Shown here: piece after piece, positions 20,237 through 32,319 of the stretch
Layout: each line of letters begins with the position of its first letter
Position numbering within the stretch: the stretch's first letter is position 1
Source of the DNA: Zizania palustris
Lineage: Eukaryota; Streptophyta; Magnoliopsida; Poales; Poaceae
Assembly (NCBI GenBank): GCA_019279435.1
Contig: JAAALK010000289.1
Coordinates: 33,609,067 to 33,673,066 of the forward strand
Direction: 5' to 3'
DNA: 64,000 nucleotides
The notes under the pieces: model-generated
Seen by the model: only the letters and a program-made list of their open reading frames with translations
Told to the model about the DNA's origin: nothing
Databases searched by the model: none
Translations under genes and position numbers: made by a program

Positions 20237-22242
20237 TGTAGGACCGAAAGTAGCGACCAGAGGGGGGTGAATGGGCGCCTAAAAATTCTTTCGAATCAAT
20301 GGCCTGCTCCCAACACCCAACGCACCTCAAAAGACTAAGCAGCAGAGTGTGAACATAAAGCCTAAGTCTAAAAGTATCTAGCCTAGAAACACCAGGTGTC
20401 AAAAAGGAGAAACACCAAGAACATTGCTAATAGGCAGATAAACAAATATTCAAGACATGGCAGGTCACAAACTTCTCAATGGATGATCTAAGTAAATATA
20501 AAGTGAGATGAGAAGTTACTGTTCAAATTTGTCTCCTGTTCGAAACTTGGCGAAGCCTGCTTCGCAGTATCGAAGCCTGCTTCACTCTGTCGAAGCCTAC
20601 TTCGAAGTTGATTGTCGAAGTCGAGCGAAGTTTATCGTTGACGAGCCGAGGGTTTGTTTGGTCTAGCCTAGTTCGACTGTGGCAAAGAGTGAAGTATGCT
20701 TCGAAGCGAAGTATGATCGTATCGAAGGTTGCTTCGAACAGTATACTTCGAAGCAACAGACTTCGATCAGAAAGCTTCGAAACCAGTTCATGAAAAGCTA
20801 CCTTGGAGAGACAAGCGAAGCTAAACACACAGCAGCGAGAAGAAGTCGAAGCCTATACTCTAACTTCGGAGCTAGCTTGATCGAGTTATGACAACCGAAG
20901 TTGTGACCTTCGATCCAAAGGCTAACAAACTTCGAACATAATCTGAAACCTTCGGAAAGACAGCAGCCGTAAGATCTCAGAAAAACACACTTCGAGCGAA
21001 GTCTATCAGAAAGACATACTTCGAAGCTACCTTCGAAGCCTGTCAAAGTATGCTTCGCAAAAATGCTAGAAACGGAGTACACCTTCGCAAAGACAGTCGA
21101 AGTATGCCAAGCCAACAGACTAAGTCCAAAACATACCCCGAAGCTAGATTCACAGGACAAGAGCGAAGTTAAAGTTTTGTCGAAGTCCTCGAAGATGTCT
21201 GATCGAAGCCTACCTCACGAAGCTGAGGGACTTCGAACAGAGAGATGGGCTTCGCCAGAAATAGCCAGAAAAGGCACTCAGGCCTGTCTACTTCGATCAA
21301 AAAGCTACGCAAAAAAAGTAAGCTAGAGTACTAGTGTACTGTTGCTACAGAGAAGTAGTACTACTTGCAACCAGCAAGAACTATTACTCCTCACGTGAAG
21401 AACAGAAGCAACAGAAACACATCTTCTCATGAAAAATAGTTGTGCATGTAAAACGAAGCCATATAAATTGCTGCACACGAACAGAGAATAGAAACTCACT
21501 GCATCAAGAAGAACTGAATAAATGCAAGACAAAATGCCATGAGCAGAAAACCGGCGGCGCACAAACAGGAAAGAGAAGAACGTAGGGAACAACGAGGAAT
21601 GACCCAAAGAATTGATTGAAAAGTGATTTCAGCAAAAGGGTGACCTAACCCTAGGGATTGGGGCCCTATTTATAGGCTGCCCAACACTTAGGAATATTCC
21701 ACCGGCCCCTTAGGGTTTTTTACAGACGCTGAAATAAAGGAAAAGACTAAACTGCCCTTAGGATTTTTTACAGACTCGACTGACTGACTGTGGGCCTAGA
21801 GATACAGATGACTTATCCGGAAGCTAAGCTTTCATAGCGACTACGGCTTCTCTTCTGGACAGTCCGATACAAGATCAATGGTCGTTAGTTTTGCGCCGAA
21901 ACTGACAAAGCCTCCACCGACTTTGCACCAGGTAACCGGATTGGGCCGGCCCGATTCCGCAGCTCTTTCAGCCCGGCAATCACTCATCGCCCGTGTACCT
22001 GAGTCAATCTTGGTCAACAGCCCAGTGGGTCTTCTGCTGCTTCTGGCCCATGTACCCGGATTGGGCTAGCCCGACTTCGCAGCTCTCTCAGCCTGACAGT
22101 CGCTCGCTGCCCGTGTACCTAAGTCACAAGCGGCCCATGAAACAGCAGATCTCCTCTCTTCTTCTATCCTCTTTGACTATCGTTGACAATGACTCATCAC
22201 ATCTGGAGCCATGAGGCCCACGCTATTCGGCATGGCTCCTCA
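20237..22242 (-). repeat. 3' LTR of the copia element
   Basis: 2006 bp. A TATA box (CCTATAAATAGG on the minus strand) lies at about 21669-21680. The transcribed part 20520-21310 is packed with TTCGAAG / CTTCG motifs. Confidence 0.95.
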
Positions 22243-23575
22243 ATCTCCCCCTTGATGAGTGCATTGTCAACAGTTCACTTCAAGCTCTTCAGAACCTACG
22301 AACAACTGTGGAAACGCGAAAACAAAACACAAGAAAAACAAAGAAGAAGAAAATAAAGTAAAAGTTTAACCCTAATGACCAAAAGCCAAACAAAAGCAAG
22401 AAGCGGTCATTATGGTTAACCAAAATTTAAAAGCTCAAAATGAGTGCGATCTCAGAAACATCAACAAGGATATCAAAAGAGTAAGCGAGACAAAAACTCC
22501 CCCTTAAACTCTTATCCCAAAATTTCTCCCCCTTGTTGACAAGTGAACTCATCAAGCACTCGAAAGAGACACAGACTCCCCCTAAAATGCAACTCCCCCT
22601 CAAAATATGCGATGAATGCAACTGGGGTGCAGGTGGAGTGAATAAAGCATGCTTCTCAGATATGATTGACTGCAATTACAATATCTAATAGATACAGCAA
22701 AAGACATACTGTCTAAGATACATGGCATTATCAGTGCAACAGATGATATCTAAAGAAAGTCATTAACACGCATTTTCAATTTTTGCAAACAAAAGCATCA
22801 CCACATTTTCCAGTTGACAAGCAAGGTAAAGCATGGGATGCAAAGGCTAACTGATATCTACCAAGATAAGCATTGTCCAAAACAAAGTGCTTCAGCAAAC
22901 TTGTTATCATTTCAATTTTCAGGCTTTTTTTTCCTTTTTCATTTTTGCCAGGGGTTATTTGCATGTCAAACCTTATGATGACCGACCAAGTCAAGCCTAG
23001 GCCAGAACTGGACCATCAGAAGCTTAAGACATTGGTCTTGGCATACATTACACTGTCCAAGTTCATACCAAAGTGCTATGGTACGCAGTCCAGAACAATG
23101 CAATGCGACAAAGCAAACCCACTTGGATATTTTCAAGTTATGCATAAAAGGCATGGAATTTTTATTTTTCTTGATTTTTCATCATTTTTACAGCACATTT
23201 CCATGTTTTAAAGCAGAAAGATGTCCAAGTTGTTTGTTTGCATCTAAGTCAGGAACTAGCTACAAGGCATGTAACAGATAGCAAGAACATCCAGCCTACG
23301 CATGCTAGTTACCAGAAGCAATGGTGATCATTTTTTTCAAATTTTAAAGCATAAAAGTCATGCATATGACAAATATCAGACATATCAAGTGAACTGAACC
23401 AAAGCATGATCAATGACAAGTATTCAAAAGCATGTACCAGCTAGAATAAGTAAAGCAGTTCAATCATATAACAAAAGCAGCTCTAAAGTGTGATATGTGA
23501 ATATGCAAGATATGAACACACACAAAAAGACTCAAGAAAAGAGTAAAGAAGAAAGAACAACTGACGCAAAATATC
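22243..23575 (-). other. purine tract and non-coding 3' region of the copia element
   Basis: Minus-strand AAGGGGGAGAT lies directly against the 3' LTR (22243-22255) and is the plus-strand priming tract. The remaining roughly 1.3 kb, up to the RNase H stop, contains repeated CTCCCCCT stretches and AT-rich sequence. No frame longer than about 110 codons looks real. Confidence 0.7.
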
Positions 23576-24007
23576 CTAGAAAGGATACACAACACCCAAA
23601 TCCCCTCGTAAACGCTCAAAGGTAGACTGATCTAGGGGTTTGGTGAAAATGTCAGCTAACTGATGATGGGTATCAACATGAACAGGGTCAATGACACCTT
23701 TCTCATATTGATCCCGCAGAAAGTGAAAGCGCACATCAATGTGTTTGGTTTTTGAGTGGAGACAGAGGTTTTTCCCTACACTAATAGCACTGGTGCTGTC
23801 ACAAAACAATGGAACCCTGGTAGGAAAGAACAACCCAAAATCTCGCAATGTGGAAATCATCCAAACTAACTGTGAGCAGTAGCTAGCAGCAGCTACATAC
23901 TCAGCCTCAGTGGTCGAAAGAGCAACTCCAGATTGTTTTCGAGAAGACCAAGAAACAAGAGAAGAACCAAGAAACTGGCAAGTACCAGAAGTCGACTTGC
24001 GATCCAA
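23576..24007 (-). pseudogene. pol: RNase H domain of copia pol
   Basis: 143 codons read DRKSTSGTCQFLGSSLVSW, STTEAEYVAAA, DSTSAISVGKN and KTKHIDVRFHFLRD, ending in LADIFTKPL near the C-terminus. These are the conserved blocks of the Ty1/copia RNase H, including the catalytic E (TEAEY) and D (CDSTSA). The domain itself is complete to its stop but is out of frame with the RT segment. Confidence 0.9.
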
Positions 24008-24150
24008 CCGGCCCCACCAAAGTCAGCATCCAAAAAGCCAGATAAATCAAGAGATGATGATGCTGAATAGTAAAGACCGAGATCGGGCGCATAAGTGAGA
24101 TACCTGAAGATGCGCTTGACAGCCTTCCGATGAGACGCGCGTGGTGAGGA

Positions 24151-24965
24151 CTAGAAACGCGCGCAAAGTCCCACGACGAACTGTATGTCCGGTCTTGTTG
24201 CCGTCAAGTACAGCAACGAACCGATCATCCCTCGAAACTCCCTTTCATTGACCTTGACGCCGCTCTCATCCTTGTCCAGACCCCCAGATGTGCCCATCGG
24301 GGTCATCTGCGGCTTCAACTCACCACCAAAGTCAAATTTTTTCAACATATCACGAGTATACTTGCCTTGGTGGATGAAGGTGTCGTCCTTGGTCTGCTTG
24401 TTCTGGAGCCCTAAGAAGTACTTGAGCTCACCCATGAGGCTCATCTCAAACTCACTGTGCATCTGCTCAGAAAACTTGGATACAAGAGCATCAATAGTAC
24501 CGCCAAAGATAATATCGTCCATGTAAATCTGAGCGACTAAAAAATCTGAAGCATCTCTGAGCAAGAAGAGAGTTTTATCCACAGAACCCATCACAAATCC
24601 CTTCCCCAACAAAAACTGCTTCAACCGGTCATACCAAGCCTTGGGGGCTTGTTTCAACCCGTATAAAGCTTTTTGCAATTTAAAAACATGTCGAGGAAAC
24701 TTAGGTTCTCAAAACCAGGGGGCTGCCTAACATACACTTCCTCCTCTATATACCCGTTCAGAAAAGCACTCTTGACGTCCATTTGAAAAAGCTTAAAACC
24801 CTTCGAAACGGCAAAAGCTAAAAGAATGCGAATGGACTCAAGTCGGGCAACAGGGGCGAAAGTTTCTTCAAAATCAATACCTTCCTTCTGGCAAAAACCC
24901 TGGGCAACTAGCCGAGCTTTGTTGCGCACCACAACCCCATCTTCACCTTGTTTGTTCTTGAACAC
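24151..24965 (-). pseudogene. pol: reverse transcriptase domain of copia pol, frameshifted
   Basis: The first part (24965-about 24700) has NKARLVAQGF, FAPVARLESIR and QMDVKSAFLNGYIEEEVYV. A frameshift near 24705, within the PPGFE region, moves the frame to 24678-24151 with KALYGLKQAPKAWYDRL, the catalytic YMDDI, and GELKYFLGLQ. These are the ordered RT blocks of Ty1/copia elements. A further break separates it from RNase H. Confidence 0.9.
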
Positions 24966-25013
24966 CCACTTGGTGCCTATGGGGTTGCATCCTGGTGGCG
25001 GCTCAACTAGTGT

Positions 25014-25640
25014 CTAAACCCGATTATGGACAAAATTCTCAAGCTCTTCTTGCATAGCATTAATCCAATTAGAATCAGAAAGAGCATGAGAAACGTCTCT
25101 GGGCTCAAAAGATGCAACAAAAGCAGATTTAGCAAACACAGCAAGAGAGTTACCAGATGAACGCAAAGTTCTTTCAGTCAAATCACCGATGATGAGCTCT
25201 GAGGGGTGATCACGCTGAACTGCTCGGGTTCCCTGGTGATCTGAAGTCACCTCACTGGAGTTAGCAGCAGGCACCTCTGGACTCGACTAAGGGGGCTCGA
25301 TCGAAGTGGAAGAAGTAATCAGAGGTCCGCCCTCATCCTCAGTCGAAGTCTCAGAAGGTGTGGGCTCTGCAGGGGGTGCAGAAGGCCCACCCTCATCAGC
25401 AGCTGGAGTATCCTCATCTTCCTCGAAGATGGACTCTCCGAGCTCATCATCACCAGAAAGTTCAACAGAAGGAGTCAAAGAAGGCAAGGACTCATCAAAT
25501 GAAACCTCGCAAGTCTCAACAAGCTGCTGGGAGTCGAGGTTCCAAACACGGAAGCCTCGAGAATGTAACGCATAACAAAGAAAAACTCCATCCCAGCAAC
25601 GAGACTCAAACTTGTCCAAATGCCCTCCCTTCTTGAGCAC
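25014..25640 (-). pseudogene. pol: integrase C-terminal and linker region of copia pol
   Basis: The frame continues from the integrase core with KGGHLDKFESRCWDGVFLCY, a copia integrase C-terminal pattern. It then enters an acidic, S/T/P-rich linker (25290-25500), the usual variable stretch before RT. It is broken by stops near 25659, 25287 and 25014. Confidence 0.75.
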
Positions 25641-25661
25641 AAAGCACTTGCAGCCAAACGC

Positions 25662-26054
25662 TCACAAGTGGCTCACCTTGGACTGTCTGCCAAACCGTAA
25701 CTCGTACGAGGTCTTACCTAGGTAAGCTCTAAGAAAAATGCGGTTGGCCAGATAGCAAGCCGTGTTCATGGCTTCAGCCCAAAAATGCCTAGGAGTCCTG
25801 TGCTCATCGAGCATCGTCCTGGCCATCTCGACTAGCGTGCGGTTCTTTCGTTCCACAACGCCGTTCTGTGGGGGAGTATAAGGAGAAGAAAACTGATGAT
25901 CAAGACCCTGATCACTATAGAAGCTGACGAACTGAGAGTTCTTGAACTCAGAGCCGTTGTCAGAGCGAATTGCTCGCATCTGACCATTGTTCTCATTCTT
26001 TAGCTTCAAAATCAGGTCATGAACACACTGAAAAGTTTCATCCTTAGACTCCAA
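25662..26054 (-). pseudogene. pol: integrase catalytic core of copia pol (partial)
   Basis: The frame contains IRSDNGSEFKN (second catalytic Asp), YTPPQNGVVERKNRTLVEMA (catalytic Glu) and HFWAEAMNTACYLANR. The first catalytic Asp region lies upstream across two stops (about 26106 and 26073) in the same frame. Confidence 0.9.
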
Positions 26055-26105
26055 AAAGAAAACCCAAGAGAATTAAGAAAAGTCGTCAACAATGACAAGC
26101 GTGTA

Positions 26106-26768
26106 CTACTTCCCACCGACTGAGCGTACCCGAGCTAGACCAACAGTGTCCAAATGTAAAAGCTCGCCCGGATACGAGGTCATCACCTGAGTCACAGGTG
26201 AGTGAGAAGCGGCAACCATTTTCCCATGACGACAGGGATGGCAAACTAGATCCTTTTCCATATTAAGCTTGGGCAATCCTCGGATGAGGTCCATAGAGCT
26301 TAACCTGACTAGCAGATCAAAACTCAAATGACCTAACCTCCTATGCCACTTCCAGAACTCAGAAGAGGATCCAGCAATCAAACAGCGAGAAGGGCCAAAA
26401 GAACTAGAGAAGTCAATTCGAAAAACTTTACCGAATGGTAAAATCTGGCAAATCAAAGACCCTCTAGAATCAATCACAGAAGAATTACCCTTTTTAAAAC
26501 GCACTTCCAAACCATCCTCAAGAAGTTGCGAGATAGAGATCAAGTTAAAATTCAAATTTTTAACCAAGGCAACATTCTTCAAAGAGAAATGATCTGAAAT
26601 GGAAATTGAGTCGATGCCACTTACTTTCCCTTGACCACTGTTCCCGAAGGTGATGTACTCTTTGGAGCTCGGGGGAGTGAGACTGGAGAACCATCTGCGA
26701 TGTCCCGTCATGTGGCGAGAGCATCCTGAGTCCATGATCCAAATGTCCTCCAGTCCCCGATCCTGCAC
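26106..26768 (-). pseudogene. pol: protease and integrase zinc-finger region of copia pol
   Basis: WIMDSGCSRHMTG is the copia aspartic protease active-site block. NLISISQLL is the usual end of that domain. WHRRLGHLSFDLL...CHPCRHGKM is the H-x4-H...C-x2-C zinc finger in front of the integrase core. It is separated from the preceding frame by a shift near 26765. Confidence 0.9.
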
Positions 26769-26770
26769 AA

Positions 26771-27469
26771 TCAGTAGTCGTAAGTGGGAGCAAATGGTCC
26801 GGCACCAGATTTAGCAAAAGAGCTAAACCAGTGTCGAGCCATCTGCTCAAAAGACGGAAAGCAGAAATCATCATGAGAGTTCGGACCAAAACGCGGCTCA
26901 GAGCGCGTTCCTCGGTTCTGCCTAAAACTTCGGCCACGAGGTCCAGGACCGTAGCCAAAACGGCTTGGAACTCTGCCGGAATGAACACCACCAACTGGAG
27001 CACGGGCATGAAAGTCGTCTCCTCTACCACCACCTACACGACGCGGCCTGGCCTCTAGCCTCTCCCCGCGTCGAGGAACACGTAGTCTACCACCCTGCTG
27101 GTAGAACTGCTCCTGACCATCACGAGCTCTCTCTACTCTCTCAACCCGCTTCCTCCTGAAGCAAAACTCCGCAAGATGCCCGTCTCTCTGAAAATACTCA
27201 CAATGATAGGTTTGCTTCTTGGGATGTGGTTGAGGCTTGAGGTTCTTGGGCTTAGTGGTGTTGGGTGTCATCTTCTTGGGTTGAGAGGGTCCAGGAAGAG
27301 AGTCAACAGAAGTGTGGAGGTGTTTGGGCTTTGGAACCCAGATGGGCTTCTTGGGTGGAGCTTTGGGCTGTTCATGGATTACTCCATCCTTGGGCTGACT
27401 AGCCAAGGAAGACTCAGTGGAGTGAGTCTTGGGATATCTCTGCTCTAGAGTCATTTTACTCCACTCCAC
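26771..27469 (-). pseudogene. gag-pol linker with a zinc-knuckle-like motif
   Basis: A basic, R/G/P-rich frame contains YHCEYFQRDGHLAEFCFRRK, a C-x2-(C to F)-x4-H-x4-C knuckle-like motif with one cysteine replaced. R/G repeats follow. It is in a different frame from the gag upstream and the protease downstream. Its position suggests the end of Gag before protease. Confidence 0.6.
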
Positions 27470-27633
27470 TGCCCGACTAATGGCACTCTCAAAGTCAGCC
27501 TTGGTGTAGGTGTAACCTACGCCAAACCCATCCTGCCTCTTAAACTGCTAGATCATCATGTCGAGCTGTGGCTCTCTGTCACTGATCCAACTCAGGATAG
27601 AACGGAGGTAAAAGTTCTCATTCTGAGAATCAG

Positions 27634-29526
27634 CTAGCTCCTCTCTCTCAAGGAAGCTAGAACCTCTACCTGAGACAAGCAGGTCTCACACTCACTCTCT
27701 ACTTGGACAGACTTTTTGGCTTTCAGCTTGATCAACTCCATTCTAAGAGACAGACAGTTCTCACAGACAGTGGGTGGAACTGACAGTGTCTCAAGATCTA
27801 GCTTAGTCTGCGCCAGCTCAGCTCTCACTCTCTCCAAATCACCCAAACGCTCATCGCCCTTGGCTTTCAGCTCAGCTAAGACAGCTAGATGAGATGGGCA
27901 ATCAGCGCAGGGTACGACGACAGTGGCTTAAGCATCTTTCAGCTCCAGCTGAGCGCTTTCAAGCTCAGTGGCCAAAGCGTCCCTCTCATCAACCCTTTCT
28001 GTGTACTTGGACTTCAGAGTCGGCAAGTCACACAGAAGCACCTCACACTTCGGGCACTCGCTGCTATCACCCAAGCAAGGGGAAGAAGATAGACTCTCAA
28101 TTCTGCCGTTGGCCACGGCAAGCTCACTCTCTAATTCATCTATCCTTTTCTTAGCCCCCCTAAGCAGTTTTTCCCGATATTTCAACTCCTGATGATTGCT
28201 CTCAAGTAAATCAACAATTTCGCGTTCATAGGATGATACCTTGTCGTCGTCGTCGGAGTTATCGGAGGAGCTCTTTTCTTCCTTATCCTCAAGAGCCATT
28301 GAACAGAAGCTCTTGCGGGATCTTCGGCGCTGATGTGAGTGGCTCTTCGGTCTGTCCCCGAAGGCCATGAAGCATAGGCCCGCCGGATCGTCCTTGTCCT
28401 TCCCCTTCCTGATGGCGATCTCCTCATCGCTTGAGCTCGATGAAGAGGAAGAAGACGTGGACTGCTTGGAGTAGCTCTTCTCCATCTCGACGAAGAAGGC
28501 CTTGTCGTGCTTCTTGTTCTCTCGCCGGTAGTCCTTCAGGGCCTTTCTGAAGAATCTGGTCTTCGGCTTGCCCTTGTTGAAGGAAGAGCTGTCGTGCTTG
28601 CCGAAGTCATGGAAGCCACCACCGGTGCCCTTCTTGTGGCCATTGCGCTTGGGGCAGTCGGTGATGAAGTGTCCTGGATCACCACACTCAAAGCACCCAG
28701 ATTTCGTGCCATGTCTTTTGAACATCCTTTTGTCATAGACACGATGCACCCGGTTGTTAAAAAGACACAAATCATCATCTCCCAAAGACTCAAGCTGGTC
28801 CTCAGTGATAGACATCAAAGAAAACCCAGCACAGCTCACAGAAGAAGGATCAACAGAAGGTGTAGCAAGGGCCAGGGACTTTGATCCAGAGCCAGTGAGA
28901 TTTGATCTCAGCTGGATATCAACCTCAGTGGCCTTCAGCTTGCTAAACAACTCAGAAATGGTCAAGGTATCATAAGAAGTGCTCTCAACAATAGAAGATA
29001 CCTTGATCTCCCAGATCTTTGGGTCCAAGGTATGGAGAACCTTGAGCGCCTGCTCGTGATCTGAGACTAACTGAGCACCCTCAGCCTTGTTGTCCCGAAG
29101 CTTGTTTATGATCGATTGAAAACGACCAAACAATGCTTCAACAGATTCACCCGGCTTTTGTGTGAAGTTTTCATATTCACGTCGGTAGGTCTGATAGAGC
29201 CGAGCCTTGACCTGGGCTGTTCCCTCATGGTGTGCCTTGAGGGTAGCCCAGATCTCTCTCGCAGTGGAGAGATGGCTCACACGCTCAAACTCAGTGGGAC
29301 CTAGACCAGAAAACAGAATGTTCACAGCTTTACTATTGCTCAGATGCTGGGCAATGATACCAGGCGTACCATGCTCAACAACTAGCAATATAACAAATGT
29401 ATCATGAACGCAAATATCCCAGATGTCCGAGCCTTGGCTCATAAGATAGGCTCGCATGCGAGTCTTCCAATAATTATAGCCATAAGCTTCCAAGGACGGG
29501 ACCTTGCCAGGAGACGTCATGATCAC
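27634..29526 (-). pseudogene. gag: gag of the copia element, one in-frame stop
   Basis: Open from 29526 to a stop at 27928 (532 codons), the same frame resumes and continues to 27634. Early residues (LEAYGYNYWKTRMRAYL) and REIWATLKAHHEGTAQVK, then FGRFQSIINKL, are the copia gag (UBN2-type) core. A zinc knuckle (CFECGDPGHFITDC) lies at about residue 280. Runs of S and K, with coiled-coil-like E/L/K sequence, fill the C-terminal half. It would assemble the particle and bind RNA. The frame is lost by a shift between 27634 and 27469. Confidence 0.9.
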
Positions 29527-29570
29527 TACTGGGGTTTAGAACCGGTTAAGGTATGGAAAAACCCTAACCA

Positions 29571-29583
29571 GGCTCTGATACCA
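29571..29583 (-). other. primer binding site of the copia element
   Basis: Minus-strand TGGTATCAGAGCC lies 2 nt from the 5' LTR. It is complementary to the end of initiator tRNA-Met. Confidence 0.9.
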
Positions 29584-29585
29584 CT

Positions 29586-31622
29586 TGTAGGACCGAAAGT
29601 AGCGACCAGAGGGGGGGTGAATGGGCGCCTAAAAATTCTTTCGAATCAATGGCTTGCTCCCAACACCCAACGCACCACAAAAGACTAAGCAGCAGAGTGT
29701 GAACAGAAAGACTAAGTCTAAAAGTATCTAGCCTAGAAACACCAGGTGTCAAAAAGGAGAAACACCAAGAACATTGCTAATAGGCAGATAAAAAAATATT
29801 CAAGACATGGCAGGTCACAAACTTCTCAATGGATGATCTAAGTAAATATAAAGTGAGATGAAAAGTTACTGTTCAAATTTGTCTCCTATTCGAAACTTGG
29901 CGAAGCCTGCTTCGCTGGTCGAAGCCTGCTTCGCAGTGTCGAAGCCTGCTTCGCTGTGTCGAAGCCTACTTCGAAGTTGATTGTCGAAGTCGAGCGAAGT
30001 TTATCGTTGACGAGCCGAGGGTTTGTTTGGTCTAGCCTAGTTTGAGTGTGGCAAAGAGTGAAGTATGCTTCAAAGCGAAGTATGATCGTATCGAAGGTTG
30101 CTTCGAACAGTATACTTCGAAGCAACAGACTTCGATCAGAAAGCTTCGAAACCAGTTCACAGAAAGCTACCTTCGAGAGACAAGCAAAGCTAAACACGCA
30201 GCAGCGAGAAGAAGTCGAAGCCTACACTCTAACTTCGGAGCTAGCTTGATCAAGTTATGACAACCGAAGTTGTGACCTTCGATCCAAAGGCTAACAAACT
30301 TCGAACATAAGCTGAAACTTTCGGAAAGATAGCAGCCGTAAGATCTCAGAAAAACACACTTCGAGCGAAGTCTATCAGAAAGACATACTTCGAATTTACC
30401 TTCGAAGCCTGTCAAAGTATGCTTCGCAAAAATGCTAGAAACGGAGTACACCTTCGCAAAGACAGTCAAAGTATGCCAAGCCAACAGACTAAGTCCAAAA
30501 CATACTCCGAAGCTAGATTCACAGGACAAGAGCGAAGTTAGAGTTCTGTCGAAGTCCTCGAAGATGTCTGATCGAAGCCTACCTCACGAAGCTGAGGGAC
30601 TTCGAACAGAGAGATGGGCTTCGCCAGAAATAGCCAGAAAAGGCACTCAGGCCTGTCTACTTCGATCAAAAAGCTACGCAAAAAAAGTAAGCTAGAGTAC
30701 TAGTGTACTGTTGCTACAGAGAAGTAGTACTACTTGCAACCAGCAAGAACTAGTACTCCTCACGTGAAGAACAGAAGCAACAGAAACACATCTTCTCATA
30801 AAAAATAGTTGTGCACGTAAAACGAAGCCATATAAATTGCTGCAGATTTGCTGCACACGAATAGAGAATAGAAACTCACTGCATCAAGAAGAACCGAATA
30901 AATGCAAGACAAAATGCCATGAGCAGAAAACTAGCGGCGCACAAACAGGAAAGAGAAGAACGCAAGGAACAACGAGGAATGACCCAAGGAATTGATTGAA
31001 ACATGATTTCAGCAAAAGGGTGACCTAACCCTAGGGATTGGGGCCCTATTTATAGGCTGCCCAACACTTAGGAATATTCCACCAGCCCCTTAGGGTTTTT
31101 TACAGACGCTGAAATAAAGGAAAAGACTAAACTGCCCTTAGGATTTTTTACAGACTCGACTGACTGACTGTGGGCCTAGAGATACAGATGACTTATCCAG
31201 AAGCTAAGCTTTCGTAGCGACTACGACTTCTCTTCTGGACAGTCCGATACAAGATCAGCGGTCATCAATTTTGCGCCAAAACTGACAAAGCCTCCACCGA
31301 CTTTGCACCAGGTACCCGGATTGGGCCGGCCCGATTCCACAGCTCTCTCAGCCCGGAAATCACTCACCGCCCGTGTACCTGAGTCAATCTTGGTCAACAG
31401 CCCAATGGGTCTTCTGCTGCTTCTGGCCCATGTACCCGGATTGGGCTAGCCCGACTTCGCAGCTCTCTCAGCCCGACAGTCGCTCGCTGCCCATGTACCT
31501 GAGTCACACGCGGCCCATGAAACAGCAGATCTCCTCTCTTCTTCTGTCCTCTTTGACTATCGTTGACAATGACTCATCACATCTGGAGCCATGAGGCCCA
31601 CGCTATTCAGCATGGCTCCTCA
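29586..31622 (-). repeat. 5' LTR of the copia element
   Basis: 2037 bp, closely similar to the other LTR. It has an extra short duplication of the GAAGCCTGCTTCGC type near 29910-29960 and CTGCAGATTTG near 30840. Few substitutions suggest a fairly recent insertion. Confidence 0.95.
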
Positions 31623-32319
31623 CTATCATCGTAGGATCGTCCAAAGCGAGGAAGCAAGCGTTGATTATTCCAAGTCGAGAAAAGAACAACTATTGTCCCA
31701 GCTGTTGAGTCATCTGAGCCAACAGATGTTTAGCCCGCTGCCACTACATCCTCTGCAAATGCGAAGAGGAGAGGGAAATGGGAGAAGAATGCATGTTGAT
31801 AGGGCTCCAAAGAAGTCGAAAGAAATCACAGCTAAGTGGCGTAATGACTGTGGATGTCTCGCCAGGGAGCGATGTAAGATAGTTTGGAAAAATTGGAAGA
31901 GTGTCCCTGAAGCTACAAAGAATGAATTGTGGCAGCATATAAAAGCGCATTATAAATTTCCGGAAGATCGCTTAGAGACGCTAAAGCTGCCACATTGAAG
32001 ACTATCGGGAAGGCTCTCCGTATATTTAGGACTAAATTGAACACACGGTACCTTCAGAAAGATGAGTCGTCGCTCAACGACTACGGCTTTATAACGCCAA
32101 ATGAATGGAACAAATTCAAAATGCAGCATTGCTCGGAAGAAGCCAAACAAGAGAGCATCATGTTCAAAGAACTTAATAAGAAGAATAAGTTCCCACATAA
32201 ACTTGGGCCAGGTGGATATAAGGCCAAGGAGGATGAGTGGAGTAGAAAGGAGGAGGAGGACCGTGCGGCTGGGTTACCTGAACAGTTTTCAGGTGTTGAT
32301 CAGCACACTAAGAGATAGC
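31623..32319 (+). pseudogene. TNPA-like (plant Transposase_24-type) part of the family 2 gene
   Basis: Downstream of the copia insertion the gene resumes with WRNDCGCLARERCKIVWKNW, VPEATKNELWQHIKAHY and then, after a one-base shift near 31985, IGKALRIFRTKLN and FITPNEWNKFK. This order (W-R-N-x2-G, K-I-x3-W, W-x3-K, I-G-K-A-x-R-x-F-K) is that of the CACTA En/Spm second protein of plants. In the element it would bind the subterminal repeats. A stop at 32316-32318 (probably from TGG) breaks the frame. Coding resumes in the same frame. Confidence 0.65.

Larger units (their letters stand above)
20237..31622 (-). mobile_element. Ty1/copia retrotransposon, full length
   Basis: 11386 bp bounded by LTRs 20237-22242 (2006 bp) and 29586-31622 (2037 bp), TGTAGGACCG...GGCTCCTCA. 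A perfect CTATC duplication flanks it (20232-20236 and 31623-31627). The primer site lies at the right LTR and the purine tract at the left, so sense is minus. Domain order gag, protease, integrase, RT, RNase H is the copia order. The long LTRs and the roughly 1.3 kb non-coding stretch between RNase H and the 3' LTR recall the SIRE/Maximus lineage, which is inference. It is not autonomous now: several stops and at least four frameshifts cut the polyprotein. Confidence 0.95.

Noticed and set aside
26771..27469. Envelope-like gene in the copia element
   Set aside because: The frame lies between gag and protease and carries a knuckle-like motif, so it is the end of gag; the 22243-23575 region after RNase H has no convincing frame either.
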